From contig CAKRTZ010000007.1 of the NCBI GenBank assembly GCA_934402515.1, forward strand, positions 1 to 59,188: a stretch of 59,188 nucleotides of DNA, written 5' to 3'. Every line of letters starts with the position of its first letter. Positions within the stretch are counted from its first letter, which is position 1. Shown piece by piece: positions 9,115 to 17,631 of this stretch. Source of the DNA: an uncultured Lachnospiraceae bacterium. Lineage in GTDB: Bacteria > Bacillota > Clostridia > Lachnospirales > Lachnospiraceae. Under the pieces are notes generated by a model. It saw only the letters and a list, made by a program, of their open reading frames with translations. It did not search any database and was not told the origin of the DNA. The translations under genes were made by a program, and so were the position numbers.

Positions 9115-9492
9115 ATGTTAAAGAAAATCGCAACAGACAAAGCACCCGCAGCAATCGGACCTTACTCCCAGGGGATCGTGGCAGGAGATTTCCTGTTTGC
9201 TTCCGGTCAGATTCCCATTATCCCTGCAACCGGAGAACTGGAAACAGGCACCATCGAGGAGCAGGCACACCAGTGCATGAAAAATGTAGGCGCTATTCTG
9301 GCAGAGGCTGGCGTGGACTACACCAAAGTGGTAAAAACTACCTGTTTTTTGGCTGATATGGCAGATTTCGGTGCTTTCAACGGCGTGTATGAGCAGTATT
9401 TCACCGAGAAACCTGCAAGAAGCTGTGTGGCTGTAAAGCAGCTCCCCAAGAACGTACTGTGTGAAGTTGAAGTCATTGCATACTTAGGATAA
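9115..9492 (+). CDS. ridA: RidA family reactive intermediate/imine deaminase
   Basis: A 125-residue protein, the usual length for the RidA/YjgF family, which hydrolyses reactive enamines and imines such as 2-aminoacrylate released by PLP enzymes. Motifs are DKAPAAIGPYSQG, ASGQIPI, the conserved CFLADMADF region and the C-terminal arginine region ARSCVAVKQLP. The ATG at 9115 is chosen because AAAGGAG lies just upstream, and this matches family length better than the longer frame from 9067. Confidence 0.93.
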   Translation: MLKKIATDKAPAAIGPYSQGIVAGDFLFASGQIPIIPATGELETGTIEEQAHQCMKNVGAILAEAGVDYTKVVKTTCFLADMADFGAFNGVYEQYFTEKPARSCVAVKQLPKNVLCEVEVIAYLG

Positions 9493-9495
9493 GCC

Positions 9496-9999
9496 ATGAA
9501 AAATGTGATTTTAATTGGAATGCCCGGAGCTGGCAAGAGTACCGTTGGTGTGGTTCTGGCAAAGCGCCTGGGTTATACCTTTCTGGATTCCGATCTGGTG
9601 ATCCAGCAGAAATACGGAAAACTCCTCCATGAACTCATCCGTGAACATGGAGTGGAGGGGTTCTGGAAAATTGAAAACGATGTGAATGCAGGGCTTATCT
9701 GTGACAGAACCGTGATTGCCACCGGGGGAAGTGCCATTTATGGTGCGGAAGCCATGGAACATCTGCGGAGCATCGGAACTGTGGTTTACTTACGGCTGAC
9801 TCTTCCTCAGATCGAGGAACGGCTGGGAGATTTAACGGAACGGGGTGTCACGCTGCGGGAAGGGCAGGACTTAAAAGCCCTCTACGAGGAGCGCACTCCT
9901 CTGTATGAAAAGTATGCCCACATTATTATTGACTGTGATGGTCAAAGAGTACGGGAACTGGTAACCCGTATTGAACGGGAAATCGGGGGTGCCCGATGA
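9496..9999 (+). CDS. Shikimate kinase-like P-loop kinase
   Basis: A 167-residue small kinase of the AroK fold. Walker A is GMPGAGKST (residues 8-16), the DSD motif (FLDSDLV) and the ERTPLY arginine region fit shikimate kinase. Two substrate-binding features are altered: the usual FR-x-x-E is FWKIE, and the Gly-Gly-Gly loop is ATGGSAIY. Chorismate-pathway function is therefore likely but not certain; another small substrate is possible. It lies between ridA (3-base gap) and the EamA transporter, which it overlaps by four bases (ATGA). Confidence 0.8.
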   Translation: MKNVILIGMPGAGKSTVGVVLAKRLGYTFLDSDLVIQQKYGKLLHELIREHGVEGFWKIENDVNAGLICDRTVIATGGSAIYGAEAMEHLRSIGTVVYLRLTLPQIEERLGDLTERGVTLREGQDLKALYEERTPLYEKYAHIIIDCDGQRVRELVTRIEREIGGAR

Positions 10000-10880
10000 G
10001 CAAACAGAGCAATAAGAAAAGCCCGCTGCTGTTATTTCTGGCAGCTCTTATCTGGGGCGTGGCGTTTGTGGCACAGAGTGTGGGCATGGACTATGTGGGC
10101 CCATGGACTTTCAATGCCTGCCGTTTCTTTTTAGGAGGACTGGTGTTACTGCCTTTCTGTCTGAAAAAAAGAGAGGTGTTCCGGGCGAATCGGAAGGTCA
10201 CCCTCATCGGTGGAATCTGCTGCGGACTGGCATTGTCCTCCGCCAGCATGTTCCAGCAGACGGGTATTATGTACACCACCGTAGGAAAAGCGGGATTTAT
10301 CACCGCCTTGTATATTATCATCGTTCCGCTGCTGGGCATCTTTTTCCATAAGAAACCGTCGGGAAAATGTATGTTGGCAGCCCTCCTTGCACTGGTGGGC
10401 TTTTATCTGTTATGTATGACGGAAAGCCTTTCCCTGCAGCTGGGAGACGGTCTGGTACTGGTGTGTGCGGTGTTATTTTCCGTACATATTCTGATCATTG
10501 ACCATTTCTCTCCACTGGCGGACGGCGTGCAGTTGTCCTGCATCCAGTTCTTTACCAGTGCCATTCTCTGTGGCGTGGGAACCTTTGTGTTTGAGCAGCC
10601 CAGCATGGGAAATATTCTTCAGGGCTGGATGCCCATCCTCTACGCGGGAATCATGTCCTGTGGCGTGGCGTACACCTTGCAGATTCTGGGACAGCGGGAT
10701 ATGGACCCCACCATCGCTTCCCTGATCTTAAGTCTGGAATCCGTGATTTCCATGCTGGCAGGCTGGGTGCTTTTGGGGCAGGCGCTCTCCGGGCGGGAAC
10801 TTCTTGGCTGTGTGGTGGTGTTTGCGGCCATCATCCTGGCGCAGTTACCCGACAAAAAGAAAACCCCGCAAGCCGTATAA
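9996..10880 (+). CDS. DMT superfamily (EamA) transporter
   Basis: A 294-residue integral membrane protein with about ten predicted membrane helices in two EamA repeats. The N-terminal FLAALIWGVAFVAQSVGMDYVG and the repeat-boundary GDGLVLVCAVLFSVHILIIDHF are characteristic. Members export metabolites or amino acids; the substrate cannot be told. Its ATG overlaps the stop of the preceding kinase gene, so it is translationally coupled. The C-terminus is short and basic (DKKKTPQAV). Confidence 0.88.
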   Translation: MSKQSNKKSPLLLFLAALIWGVAFVAQSVGMDYVGPWTFNACRFFLGGLVLLPFCLKKREVFRANRKVTLIGGICCGLALSSASMFQQTGIMYTTVGKAGFITALYIIIVPLLGIFFHKKPSGKCMLAALLALVGFYLLCMTESLSLQLGDGLVLVCAVLFSVHILIIDHFSPLADGVQLSCIQFFTSAILCGVGTFVFEQPSMGNILQGWMPILYAGIMSCGVAYTLQILGQRDMDPTIASLILSLESVISMLAGWVLLGQALSGRELLGCVVVFAAIILAQLPDKKKTPQAV

Positions 10881-10930
10881 ACTGGAAAGTTCTGTCACAT
10901 ACTATAAAAAAAGAAAGGTGTGTGGACAGA

Positions 10931-11284
10931 ATGGATTATCTCAATGCGTTTTGGGTTGGCGGACTGATTTGCGTCATCGTACAGCTCCTCATGGAAAAGA
11001 CCAAGCTTTTACCGGGACGAATCATGGTATTGTTAGTGGTCACCGGCTGTGTCATCAGCTTTTTCGGCTGGTATGAGCCGTTGCAGGACTATGCAGGAGC
11101 CGGAGCCAGTGTTCCCCTCATGGGATATGGAAATATTCTAATGAAGGGAGTCAAGGAGGCAGTACAGGAAAAAGGCTTTATCGGACTGTTCCAGGGCGGC
11201 TTTAAAAATGGCGCGGTGGGATGTGCCGCAGCGCTGGTATTTGCTTATCTGGCAAGTCTGGTATTTAAGCCGAGGATGAAGTGA
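10931..11284 (+). CDS. spoVAE: SpoVAE-type (SpoVAEb) sporulation membrane protein
   Basis: A 117-residue membrane protein starting MDYLNAFWVGGLICVIVQ, with KTKLLPGRIMVLLVVTG and the glycine-rich VPLMGYGNILMKGV segment, all typical of SpoVAEb. SpoVA proteins form the inner-membrane channel that moves dipicolinic acid in sporulation and germination. The usual partners spoVAC and spoVAD are not adjacent, so this is an isolated copy. A GTG at 10922 is also possible, but the ATG is better spaced from AAAGGTG and matches the family start. Confidence 0.82.
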   Translation: MDYLNAFWVGGLICVIVQLLMEKTKLLPGRIMVLLVVTGCVISFFGWYEPLQDYAGAGASVPLMGYGNILMKGVKEAVQEKGFIGLFQGGFKNGAVGCAAALVFAYLASLVFKPRMK

Positions 11285-11290
11285 AAAACT

Positions 11291-11752
11291 ATGAAAGAAT
11301 TTTTATATGCCATCGTGGGCTGGATTGCCCGCGTACATAACACCATTATGACCTGGAACGATGCCTACGAACAGAGTTTCACGGACAAGGAACTGCATTT
11401 TATTGTGATCGGACTACTGGGCATCGCCATGGTGCTTGTGATTTATCCTTTATTTAAGGCACTGGCGAAAAAGCATGTGCTGGTAATTGCCTGGATTTAT
11501 GTGTTTACCCTGGTTCTGGTCGTTACCTTTGCCATCGAAATCGGGCAGGGCATTACCCGCACCGGAGTCATGGACTTTGAGGATGTGGAGTATGGTGTCC
11601 TGGGCTTTCTGTTCATGTTCTTTGTATTTGCCATTGTCCGTGCCATTTATCATGGACTGCAGCGATTGACTCGGTATCTGGTACATCGAATCCGTGGCAG
11701 AGAAGAGGATGAAGAAGACGAGGAAGAGGACGAAGAGTGGGAGGACTATTAG
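11291..11752 (+). CDS. Hypothetical membrane protein with acidic tail (153 aa)
   Basis: Three predicted membrane helices (about residues 38-58, 65-85 and 102-120) and a strongly acidic C-terminus (REEDEEDEEEDEEWEDY). No family recognised. It starts six bases after the SpoVAE-type gene and is probably co-transcribed with it. The stop codon overlaps the stop of the convergent gene by four bases. Confidence 0.7.
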   Translation: MKEFLYAIVGWIARVHNTIMTWNDAYEQSFTDKELHFIVIGLLGIAMVLVIYPLFKALAKKHVLVIAWIYVFTLVLVVTFAIEIGQGITRTGVMDFEDVEYGVLGFLFMFFVFAIVRAIYHGLQRLTRYLVHRIRGREEDEEDEEEDEEWEDY

Positions 11753-12252
11753 ACTTCCTGAAATTCCAGCCCGGTTTTATTCATAAAACGCCGGATAGCC
11801 TGATCCCACAGGTTGTCCGGCGTTTTGTCTAACAAAAAACTGTGGGCGGCAGTGGCGGTAATCAGGGACAGGCTGCTGCCATCATACTTTACCGTCAGTA
11901 CAAAAGCACGGATCTGGTCAGGGGTCACGGCAGTGTCTCCTTTTTCCAGAATGGAGGCAACGTGTTCCGGTTTTACATGGAGTACGAATTTAAAATTTAC
12001 CGGAGTATGCTTTCCCTTGATCAGGGAGAACACCAAATCCCGCATCTTTGCCCATTCAATCAAATCATAGGGGCGCACAGAGGCATCCTCCCATTCCTCA
12101 GAAGTGTAAAACTCCTTTACCTGATGTCCGTCAATGGAAAAAACGGTGGCGGTGGTAACGGAAGCCTCCTCTAAGAGAAATAAATCGAAGGTGTCCGAGG
12201 CGAGAAATTTCGCCATAAAATTTTTCACGGATTTAATCTGTAATGCAATCAT
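11749..12252 (-). CDS. DUF5721-like conserved hypothetical protein (167 aa)
   Basis: Soluble protein starting MIALQIKSVKNFMAKFL, with a conserved-looking middle (EWAKMRDLVFSLIKGKHTP) and C-terminus (AAHSFLLDKTPDNLWDQAI). It resembles the Lachnospiraceae family DUF5721; function unknown. The start at 12252 is supported by AGGTG five bases upstream, and the extra 20 residues of the longer frame look non-coding. It converges with the acidic-tail membrane protein, overlapping it by four bases. Confidence 0.7.
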   Translation of the reverse strand: MIALQIKSVKNFMAKFLASDTFDLFLLEEASVTTATVFSIDGHQVKEFYTSEEWEDASVRPYDLIEWAKMRDLVFSLIKGKHTPVNFKFVLHVKPEHVASILEKGDTAVTPDQIRAFVLTVKYDGSSLSLITATAAHSFLLDKTPDNLWDQAIRRFMNKTGLEFQEV

Positions 12253-12361
12253 GTAAACACCTGTACCTTTCTCCTCGCTGCAGGCTTTGAACCGGCAGGT
12301 ACGAATCAACATTATTTTTATTATATGTCAGTTTGAAACCTCCCGCAATAACAAGAATTCC

Positions 12362-12390
12362 TTTACACAAACTGCGTGGTGTGCTATTAT
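12362..12390 (+). promoter_or_regulatory. Sigma-A-type promoter of the degV gene
   Basis: TTTACA at 12362-12367 and TATTAT at 12385-12390 are separated by 17 bases, 43 bases before the start codon. Spacing is ideal and each hexamer matches the consensus at five of six positions. Confidence 0.65.
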
Positions 12391-12432
12391 AAGTAGTATT
12401 GAAAACCAGATAATACAGTCAGAGGTAAAGCT

Positions 12433-13278
12433 ATGAGCTATAAGATCGTGGTGGACAGTTGCTGTGAACTGCCGGAAGAGTTAAAAAATGATCCCCATTT
12501 TGAAAGAATTCCCTTGGGATTGCAGGTGGGAGATTATATGATTGAGGATGATGAGAACTTTGAACAGAAGGACTTTCTGCGTCGTGTGGCAGAGTCTGAG
12601 GAATGTGCAAAGTCTTCCTGCCCTTCCCCTCTTCGATTTGCGGAAAGTTTTGAAGGAGAAGCAGAACATATTTATGTAGTGACTTTATCTTCTAAACTAA
12701 GTGGCTCCTACAACAGCGCAGTACTGGCGCGTACCATGTATCTGGAGGAGCATGAAGATACCTCCAAGAGTATTTATATCTGCGATTCGGAATCTGCCAG
12801 TGGCGGGGAATGCCATTATGCGTTACTTGCCAGAGAACTGGAGGAGCAGGGAAACTTAAGCTTTTCTCAGATTGTGGAACAACTGGAGCAGATGAAAGAA
12901 GAACTGAAAACCTACTTCGTGCTGGATAATTTGGAAACTTTAAGAAAAAACGGAAGATTATCGGGACTCAAAGCGATGGTTGCCTCCAAGCTGTCCATCA
13001 AGCCAGTGATGGCCGGTGATCATGGAAGTATCGTGGAACGTGCCAAAGCAATTGGCACGAAGAAAGCATTAAGCCAGCTTGCACAGATCATCCAACAGGA
13101 AGTGAAGGATAGTGCAAAACGAAAATTGATCATTACCCACTGCAATTGTATGGCGAGAGCAGAGGAGATGAAAAACCTGCTGACGGCGAAGATGGAATTT
13201 GCGGAGATCCTGATTATGGATATGGGAGGACTCAGTACACTCTACGCCAATGACGGAGGAATTATTGTTACGGTGTAA
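12433..13278 (+). CDS. DegV family fatty-acid-binding protein
   Basis: A 281-residue DegV (FakB-like) protein. Motifs include the N-terminal IVVDSCCELPEEL, the lipid-site region VVTLSSKLSGSYNSAVLAR, ICDSESASGGE and the lysine-containing NGRLSGLKAMVASKLSIKPVM. Family members bind a fatty acid and present it to the kinase FakA. No fakA is adjacent, so the role here is inferred from family only. AGAGGT precedes the ATG, and the gene stands alone. Confidence 0.9.
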   Translation: MSYKIVVDSCCELPEELKNDPHFERIPLGLQVGDYMIEDDENFEQKDFLRRVAESEECAKSSCPSPLRFAESFEGEAEHIYVVTLSSKLSGSYNSAVLARTMYLEEHEDTSKSIYICDSESASGGECHYALLARELEEQGNLSFSQIVEQLEQMKEELKTYFVLDNLETLRKNGRLSGLKAMVASKLSIKPVMAGDHGSIVERAKAIGTKKALSQLAQIIQQEVKDSAKRKLIITHCNCMARAEEMKNLLTAKMEFAEILIMDMGGLSTLYANDGGIIVTV

Positions 13279-13315
13279 TTGGCACAGCCTGAGGCTCTTG
13301 CAGCCGAAAGCATAA

Positions 13316-14062
13316 CTATACCGTAAACTTATATCGACGACCGTGACCACGCAGTGCGTTATAGGCATATCTGGAAGCAAGTATGCTTAAGCTTATGGTT
13401 TCTCCTGTATCAAAAGTAGCAGAGGTCAGAGAAACTTTGCGGAGATGCTGGCTGTTGATCAGAAGCTTCCAGGACAAGGCATAAAGGTTGGGATATTTCG
13501 GGGACAGGTACATGAAAAGATTGCACACATTGTCGCAGGATAAAAGAGTGCTGCCGTCAGTGAGATACAACATGGTATGCTCGTCTTTGTCTTCACGGAA
13601 ATACACAATGTCTTCCATTTTTACATAATGAGTGCCGTCTGTCACACCCCGGAGTGTAATGCGGGGTGTCATATCAGCAGTTTCTTTTACAACGTTTGCC
13701 ACTGCCTCGGCAAGGGCAGCCGTTTCAATAGGTTTATCAATGCAGAACATATGAGGCTGTAAATCCCATTGACGGTAATCAATCTGGCCACAGCATAAAT
13801 AAATCGTAGTTTCCATACCGGAATCCAGAAGTCGTTTGGCCATTTCATATCCATTGATGTTCTGGCCATCCAGTTGGGAATTTACCAGATCAATAAAATA
13901 GACGCTGTAATGGAGCTGTGCTTCCAGAAGAGCCTCCGGGTTGCCGAAGGAATCAATATAAAGAGGCTCGGACTGGGCTGCTATCTTGTCAGAGAGACGC
14001 CCTAAAAGGCGTTCCATTTGTTTTCTTTCCGCGATATTGTCGTCACATATTGCTACATGCAT
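13316..14062 (-). CDS. LytTR-type response regulator
   Basis: A 248-residue regulator: receiver domain (residues 1-120, CDDN acidic pair and the phospho-acceptor Asp58 in YFIDLV), then a LytTR DNA-binding domain (about 135-248) with the VKMEDIVYFREDKDE motif. No histidine kinase is adjacent, so it is an orphan regulator. The DUF1294 gene sits 16 bases upstream in the same direction, suggesting one transcript. AAGGT precedes the ATG by six bases. Confidence 0.87.
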   Translation of the reverse strand: MHVAICDDNIAERKQMERLLGRLSDKIAAQSEPLYIDSFGNPEALLEAQLHYSVYFIDLVNSQLDGQNINGYEMAKRLLDSGMETTIYLCCGQIDYRQWDLQPHMFCIDKPIETAALAEAVANVVKETADMTPRITLRGVTDGTHYVKMEDIVYFREDKDEHTMLYLTDGSTLLSCDNVCNLFMYLSPKYPNLYALSWKLLINSQHLRKVSLTSATFDTGETISLSILASRYAYNALRGHGRRYKFTV

Positions 14063-14078
14063 AGGCGTACCTTCTTAT

Positions 14079-14372
14079 CTATAAAGTAATGAACTGAATG
14101 GGGGAGCGCAGCAGCAGAATCAGTATGGCAAGCTGAGCCACGAGAATCAGCGGCAGCCCATAACGGAAATACCAGTGCTTTGTTTTGTGATGAAACACAT
14201 GCATCCCCAGAATAGAGCCAATGCAGCCGCCCAGAAGTGCAGGCAGAAAAAGGACGGCTTCCGGTGTCCGCCAGGCATGTTTGATTGCCTTGCGTTTGTC
14301 GGAACCCATCATAATAAAACCGATCAGATTCATGGCTGCAAAATATATAACAAGTAAAAGAATGACTTCCAT
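14079..14372 (-). CDS. DUF1294 membrane protein (97 aa)
   Basis: A small membrane protein with about three helices. The central GSDKRKAIKHAWRTPEAVL and the glycine-rich FLPALLGGCIGSILGM followed by HHKTKHWYFRYGLPL are the DUF1294 signature. Its function is unknown. It precedes the LytTR regulator gene by 16 bases. A GGGAG sequence lies upstream of the ATG. Confidence 0.85.
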   Translation of the reverse strand: MEVILLLVIYFAAMNLIGFIMMGSDKRKAIKHAWRTPEAVLFLPALLGGCIGSILGMHVFHHKTKHWYFRYGLPLILVAQLAILILLLRSPIQFITL

Positions 14373-14389
14373 TCAGATAACTCCCACGA

Positions 14390-14436
14390 AATAAAAAACT
14401 ACGGAATAGATTTATTCTACCCCGTAGTTTTTTGTT
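14390..14436 (-). terminator. Terminator of argG
   Basis: The arms AACTACGG (14397-14404) and CCGTAGTT (14422-14429) pair perfectly, with an inner TAGA/TCTA helix. On the minus strand a run of six T follows, as expected for the end of argG (stop at 14456). The plus strand also has a T-run. Confidence 0.8.
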
Positions 14437-14455
14437 TGTCAAAAGATATTGCGAT

Positions 14456-15682
14456 TTATTTCTGCTGGTTCTTCTCGACTTCAGCCAGTTTCATGGCACG
14501 TACTTTGCAGGATAAACCAAAGAGATTGATGAAGCCCTCTGCATCGTGGTGGTCATAGAGATCACCGGTGGTGAAAGATGCAATGCTCTCGTTGTACAGA
14601 GAGTAAGGAGAGGTGGTTCCGGCTTTGATGATGTTGCCCTTGTAAAGTTTGAACTTCACTTCACCGGTTACATACTCCTGGGTAGACTCAACGAATGCCT
14701 GTAAAGCCTCACGGAGAGGAGTGAACCATTTTCCTTCGTATACAACCTGTGCAAACTTGTTGCCGATGTCTTTCTTAACAGCCATGGTGTCACGGTCTAA
14801 GATTAACTCCTCCAACTGACGATGTGCCTCCATCAGAATGGTTCCGCCAGGAGTCTCATAGACACCACGGGACTTCATGCCAACCACACGGTTTTCTACG
14901 ATATCAACGATACCGATACCATGTTTGCCGCCCAGTTCATTTAAGGTACGGATAATATCGGAAACCTTCATCTTTTTACCATTTACGGAAGTGGGAACAC
15001 CTTTTTCAAAGGTCATGGTTACATACTCACCCTCGTTGGGAGCTTTCTCAGGAGTGGTACCGAGAACCAACAGGTGATCGTAGTTCGGCTCATTAGCAGG
15101 GTCTTCCAGTTCCAGACCTTCGTGGCTGATATGCCAGATGTTACGGTCACGGCTGTAGCTGGTGTCAGCGGAGAAAGGAAGGTGAATTCCGTGTGCCTGA
15201 CAGTAAGCGATTTCTTCCTCACGGGAGTTCATGGTCCATTTCTCATTTCTCCATGCAGCGATGATCTTTAAATCGGGAGCCAGTGCTTTGATACCCAGTT
15301 CGAAACGGATCTGGTCATTTCCTTTACCGGTAGCACCGTGGCAGATTGCGGTAGCACCCTCTTTTCTTGCAATCTCAACCAGACGTTTTGCAATGGCAGG
15401 TCTTGCCATGGAAGTTCCTAATAAATATTTATTCTCGTAAACAGCATCTGCCTGTACGCAAGGTACAATGTAGTCGTCACAGAAGATGTCGGTGAGATCC
15501 TCAATATATAATTTTTCAGCGCCGCAGGATTTTGCTCTCTCTTCCAGGCCATCCAGCTCATCGCCCTGTCCGCAGTCAGCGCAGACACAAATAACATCAT
15601 AGTTGAAGTTTTCTTTTAACCAGGGGATGATTGCTGTGGTATCCAATCCGCCGGAGTAAGCAAGAATGACTTTTTCTTTCAT
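14456..15682 (-). CDS. argG: Argininosuccinate synthase
   Basis: A 408-residue enzyme joining citrulline and aspartate with ATP to give argininosuccinate, the penultimate step of arginine synthesis. The PP-loop pyrophosphatase motif AYSGGLDTT is at residues 8-16, with the CHGATGKGNDQIRFE and SRDRNIWHISHEG motifs further on. Start 15682 is fixed by GGAGG seven bases upstream; the longer frame adds an implausible hydrophobic stretch. It is divergent from the GNAT-argJ-argB-argD operon across a region with ARG-box-like repeats. argH is not adjacent. Confidence 0.96.
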   Translation of the reverse strand: MKEKVILAYSGGLDTTAIIPWLKENFNYDVICVCADCGQGDELDGLEERAKSCGAEKLYIEDLTDIFCDDYIVPCVQADAVYENKYLLGTSMARPAIAKRLVEIARKEGATAICHGATGKGNDQIRFELGIKALAPDLKIIAAWRNEKWTMNSREEEIAYCQAHGIHLPFSADTSYSRDRNIWHISHEGLELEDPANEPNYDHLLVLGTTPEKAPNEGEYVTMTFEKGVPTSVNGKKMKVSDIIRTLNELGGKHGIGIVDIVENRVVGMKSRGVYETPGGTILMEAHRQLEELILDRDTMAVKKDIGNKFAQVVYEGKWFTPLREALQAFVESTQEYVTGEVKFKLYKGNIIKAGTTSPYSLYNESIASFTTGDLYDHHDAEGFINLFGLSCKVRAMKLAEVEKNQQK

Positions 15683-15782
15683 GGTAAATCCTCCATTATG
15701 TATAATTATAATAAGTAGTTTTAGGATGCCGTGGCATCTCAATGTCTTTTTACAATATACAACACTTGTAATATAAATGCAA

Positions 15783-15881
15783 GTGAAAAAATATTCACAT
15801 ATATAAGGAAAATTTGTGCATTATTTGCATATATATAAATTTTGTGTTGCATAATATGCACGATAGGTGTATGATCATGCA
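15783..15881. promoter_or_regulatory. ARG-box-like operator cluster (putative ArgR sites)
   Basis: The divergent region between argG and the arg operon holds four dyads resembling the ARG box (TGNAT, A/T-rich centre, ATNCA). They are TGAAAAAATATTCA at 15784-15797, TGCATTATTTGCA at 15817-15829, TGCATAATATGCA at 15848-15860 (perfect dyad) and TGTATGATCATGCA at 15868-15881. Their position between two sets of arginine genes suggests arginine-dependent repression by ArgR in both directions. This is inference from sequence pattern; ArgR itself is not in the window. Confidence 0.6.
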
Positions 15882-15915
15882 CAGAAATAAAAATCACACA
15901 CAGGGAGGGAAAACA

Positions 15916-16359
15916 ATGCAGATTCGTGTAATGACAATCGACGATTATGAACAGGTCGCCGGGCTGTGGCATTCCATTGAAGGGTTCGGTATCCGCAGCA
16001 TGGATGATTCCAGAGAAGGTGTGGAATTATTCCTCAGACGAAATCCCACCACCAGTGTGGTTGCTGTGGACGGCGGCCGGGTAGTAGGAGCGATTCTCTG
16101 CGGACACGATGGAAGACGTGGATGTCTGTACCATGTCTGCGTGGCGAAGGATCACAGAAAACAGGGAATCGGGCAGAAAATGGTTGACTTTTGTGTGGAG
16201 GCATTAAAAAAGGAAAAAATCAACAAAGTTTCTCTCATTGCTTTTACCAGTAACGCTGTGGGAAATGCTTTCTGGCAGAGTATAGGCTGGACAAAGCGGG
16301 AAGATTTAAACTATTATGATTTTACACTGAATGAGGCGAATGTTACGAGATTTGTGTAA
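15916..16359 (+). CDS. GNAT family N-acetyltransferase in the arginine operon
   Basis: A 147-residue acetyltransferase with the acetyl-CoA motif HVCVAKDHRKQGIGQKMV (R/Q-x-x-G-x-G) at about residues 76-93. The start follows GGGAGGG; the upstream frame crosses the operator region and is not coding. It is the first gene of the operon, 27 bases before argJ, in the place where argC often lies. A role as a short ArgA-like N-acetylglutamate synthase that feeds the acetyl cycle is plausible from context but unproven. Confidence 0.82.
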   Translation: MQIRVMTIDDYEQVAGLWHSIEGFGIRSMDDSREGVELFLRRNPTTSVVAVDGGRVVGAILCGHDGRRGCLYHVCVAKDHRKQGIGQKMVDFCVEALKKEKINKVSLIAFTSNAVGNAFWQSIGWTKREDLNYYDFTLNEANVTRFV

Positions 16360-16386
16360 CTATTTTATATTAAGGAAGGAAAACAC

Positions 16387-17613
16387 ATGAACACAATCAC
16401 AGGCGGTGTAACCGCAGCGACAGGATTTGAGGCAGCCGGAATCGAGGCCGGAGTGAAATATCAGAACCGGAAGGATTTGGCATTAGTTTACAGCAAGACA
16501 CCCTGTGTCTCCGCCGGAGTTTTTACCAGCAATGTGGTAAAGGCGGCACCGGTGACCTGGGACAGAGAACTGGTGAGGGGTGGCACCAAACCCATCCACG
16601 CCGTGGTGATTAACACAGGAATTGCCAACGCCTGCACCGGACGGGAGGGCTACGAAATCTGCAAGCAGACTGCAGATAAAACCGCAGAGGTACTGGGAAT
16701 CGAGGCAGATTCCGTGCTGGTGGCATCCACCGGCGTTATCGGTATGCAGATTCTTTTAGATAAAATCGTAAACAATCTGGATAAACTGGCAGCAGCAAAG
16801 AGCCACTCCCCGGAGGCAGGCACCAATGCAGCGAAAGCCATTATGACCACCGATACCCTGCATAAAGAGACGGCGGTAACCTTTACCATCGGCGGAAAGA
16901 CCGTGACCCTGGGCGGCATGGCGAAAGGCTCCGGCATGATTCACCCCAATATGTGCACCATGCTCTGTTTCCTTACCACCGACCTGGCGATTGAAAAGAC
17001 CGTTTTACAGAAAGCCTTGAGTGAAGTGGTGGTGGATACCTTCAACATGATTTCCGTGGATGGCGATACCTCCACCAACGATTCTCTGGTGGTACTTGCC
17101 AACGGACTGGCAGGAAATCCCGTCATCGATAAAGAAGGGGAGGACTATGAAATCTTTAAGGCGGCATTAACCGAAGTCTGCACCACCCTGGCGAAGAAGA
17201 TGGCAGGGGATGGTGAAGGCGCTACCGCTTTATTTGAAACCCAGGTCATTCACGCAGACACCAAGGATAACGCCAGAAAGCTGGCAAAATCCGTCATCTG
17301 TTCCAGCCTGACCAAAGCCATGATTTATGGACACGATGCCAACGTGGGACGTATCATGTGCGCTTTAGGGTATTCCGGCGTAAGTTTTGACCCGGAGCAG
17401 GTGGAGCTGTTCTGCAGTGATGGGGAAAAGGAAATCTGCATTGCCAAAAACGGCATGCTCACCGATTACGATGAGCAGGAGGCAACCCGGATCTTGTCCG
17501 CACCGGAAGTGAAAGTAACCGTGGATATGAAAATGGGGGAGGCAGAGGCAACCGCCTGGGGCTGTGACCTGACCTACGAATATGTAAAAATCAACGCAGA
17601 TTATCGTTCATAA
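16387..17613 (+). CDS. argJ: Glutamate N-acetyltransferase / amino-acid acetyltransferase ArgJ
   Basis: A 408-residue enzyme that transfers acetyl from N-acetylornithine to glutamate, recycling the acetyl group. The precursor self-cleaves before a threonine that becomes the nucleophile. The cleavage motif is present as KGSGMIHPNMCTMLCF (about residues 180-195); the usual Ala before the Thr is Cys here. Other motifs are TGIANACTG and ASTGVIG. It starts behind AAGGAAGG and continues into argB after 18 bases. Confidence 0.95.
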   Translation: MNTITGGVTAATGFEAAGIEAGVKYQNRKDLALVYSKTPCVSAGVFTSNVVKAAPVTWDRELVRGGTKPIHAVVINTGIANACTGREGYEICKQTADKTAEVLGIEADSVLVASTGVIGMQILLDKIVNNLDKLAAAKSHSPEAGTNAAKAIMTTDTLHKETAVTFTIGGKTVTLGGMAKGSGMIHPNMCTMLCFLTTDLAIEKTVLQKALSEVVVDTFNMISVDGDTSTNDSLVVLANGLAGNPVIDKEGEDYEIFKAALTEVCTTLAKKMAGDGEGATALFETQVIHADTKDNARKLAKSVICSSLTKAMIYGHDANVGRIMCALGYSGVSFDPEQVELFCSDGEKEICIAKNGMLTDYDEQEATRILSAPEVKVTVDMKMGEAEATAWGCDLTYEYVKINADYRS

Positions 17614-17631
17614 AAGAAAGGGGAGCGACAG

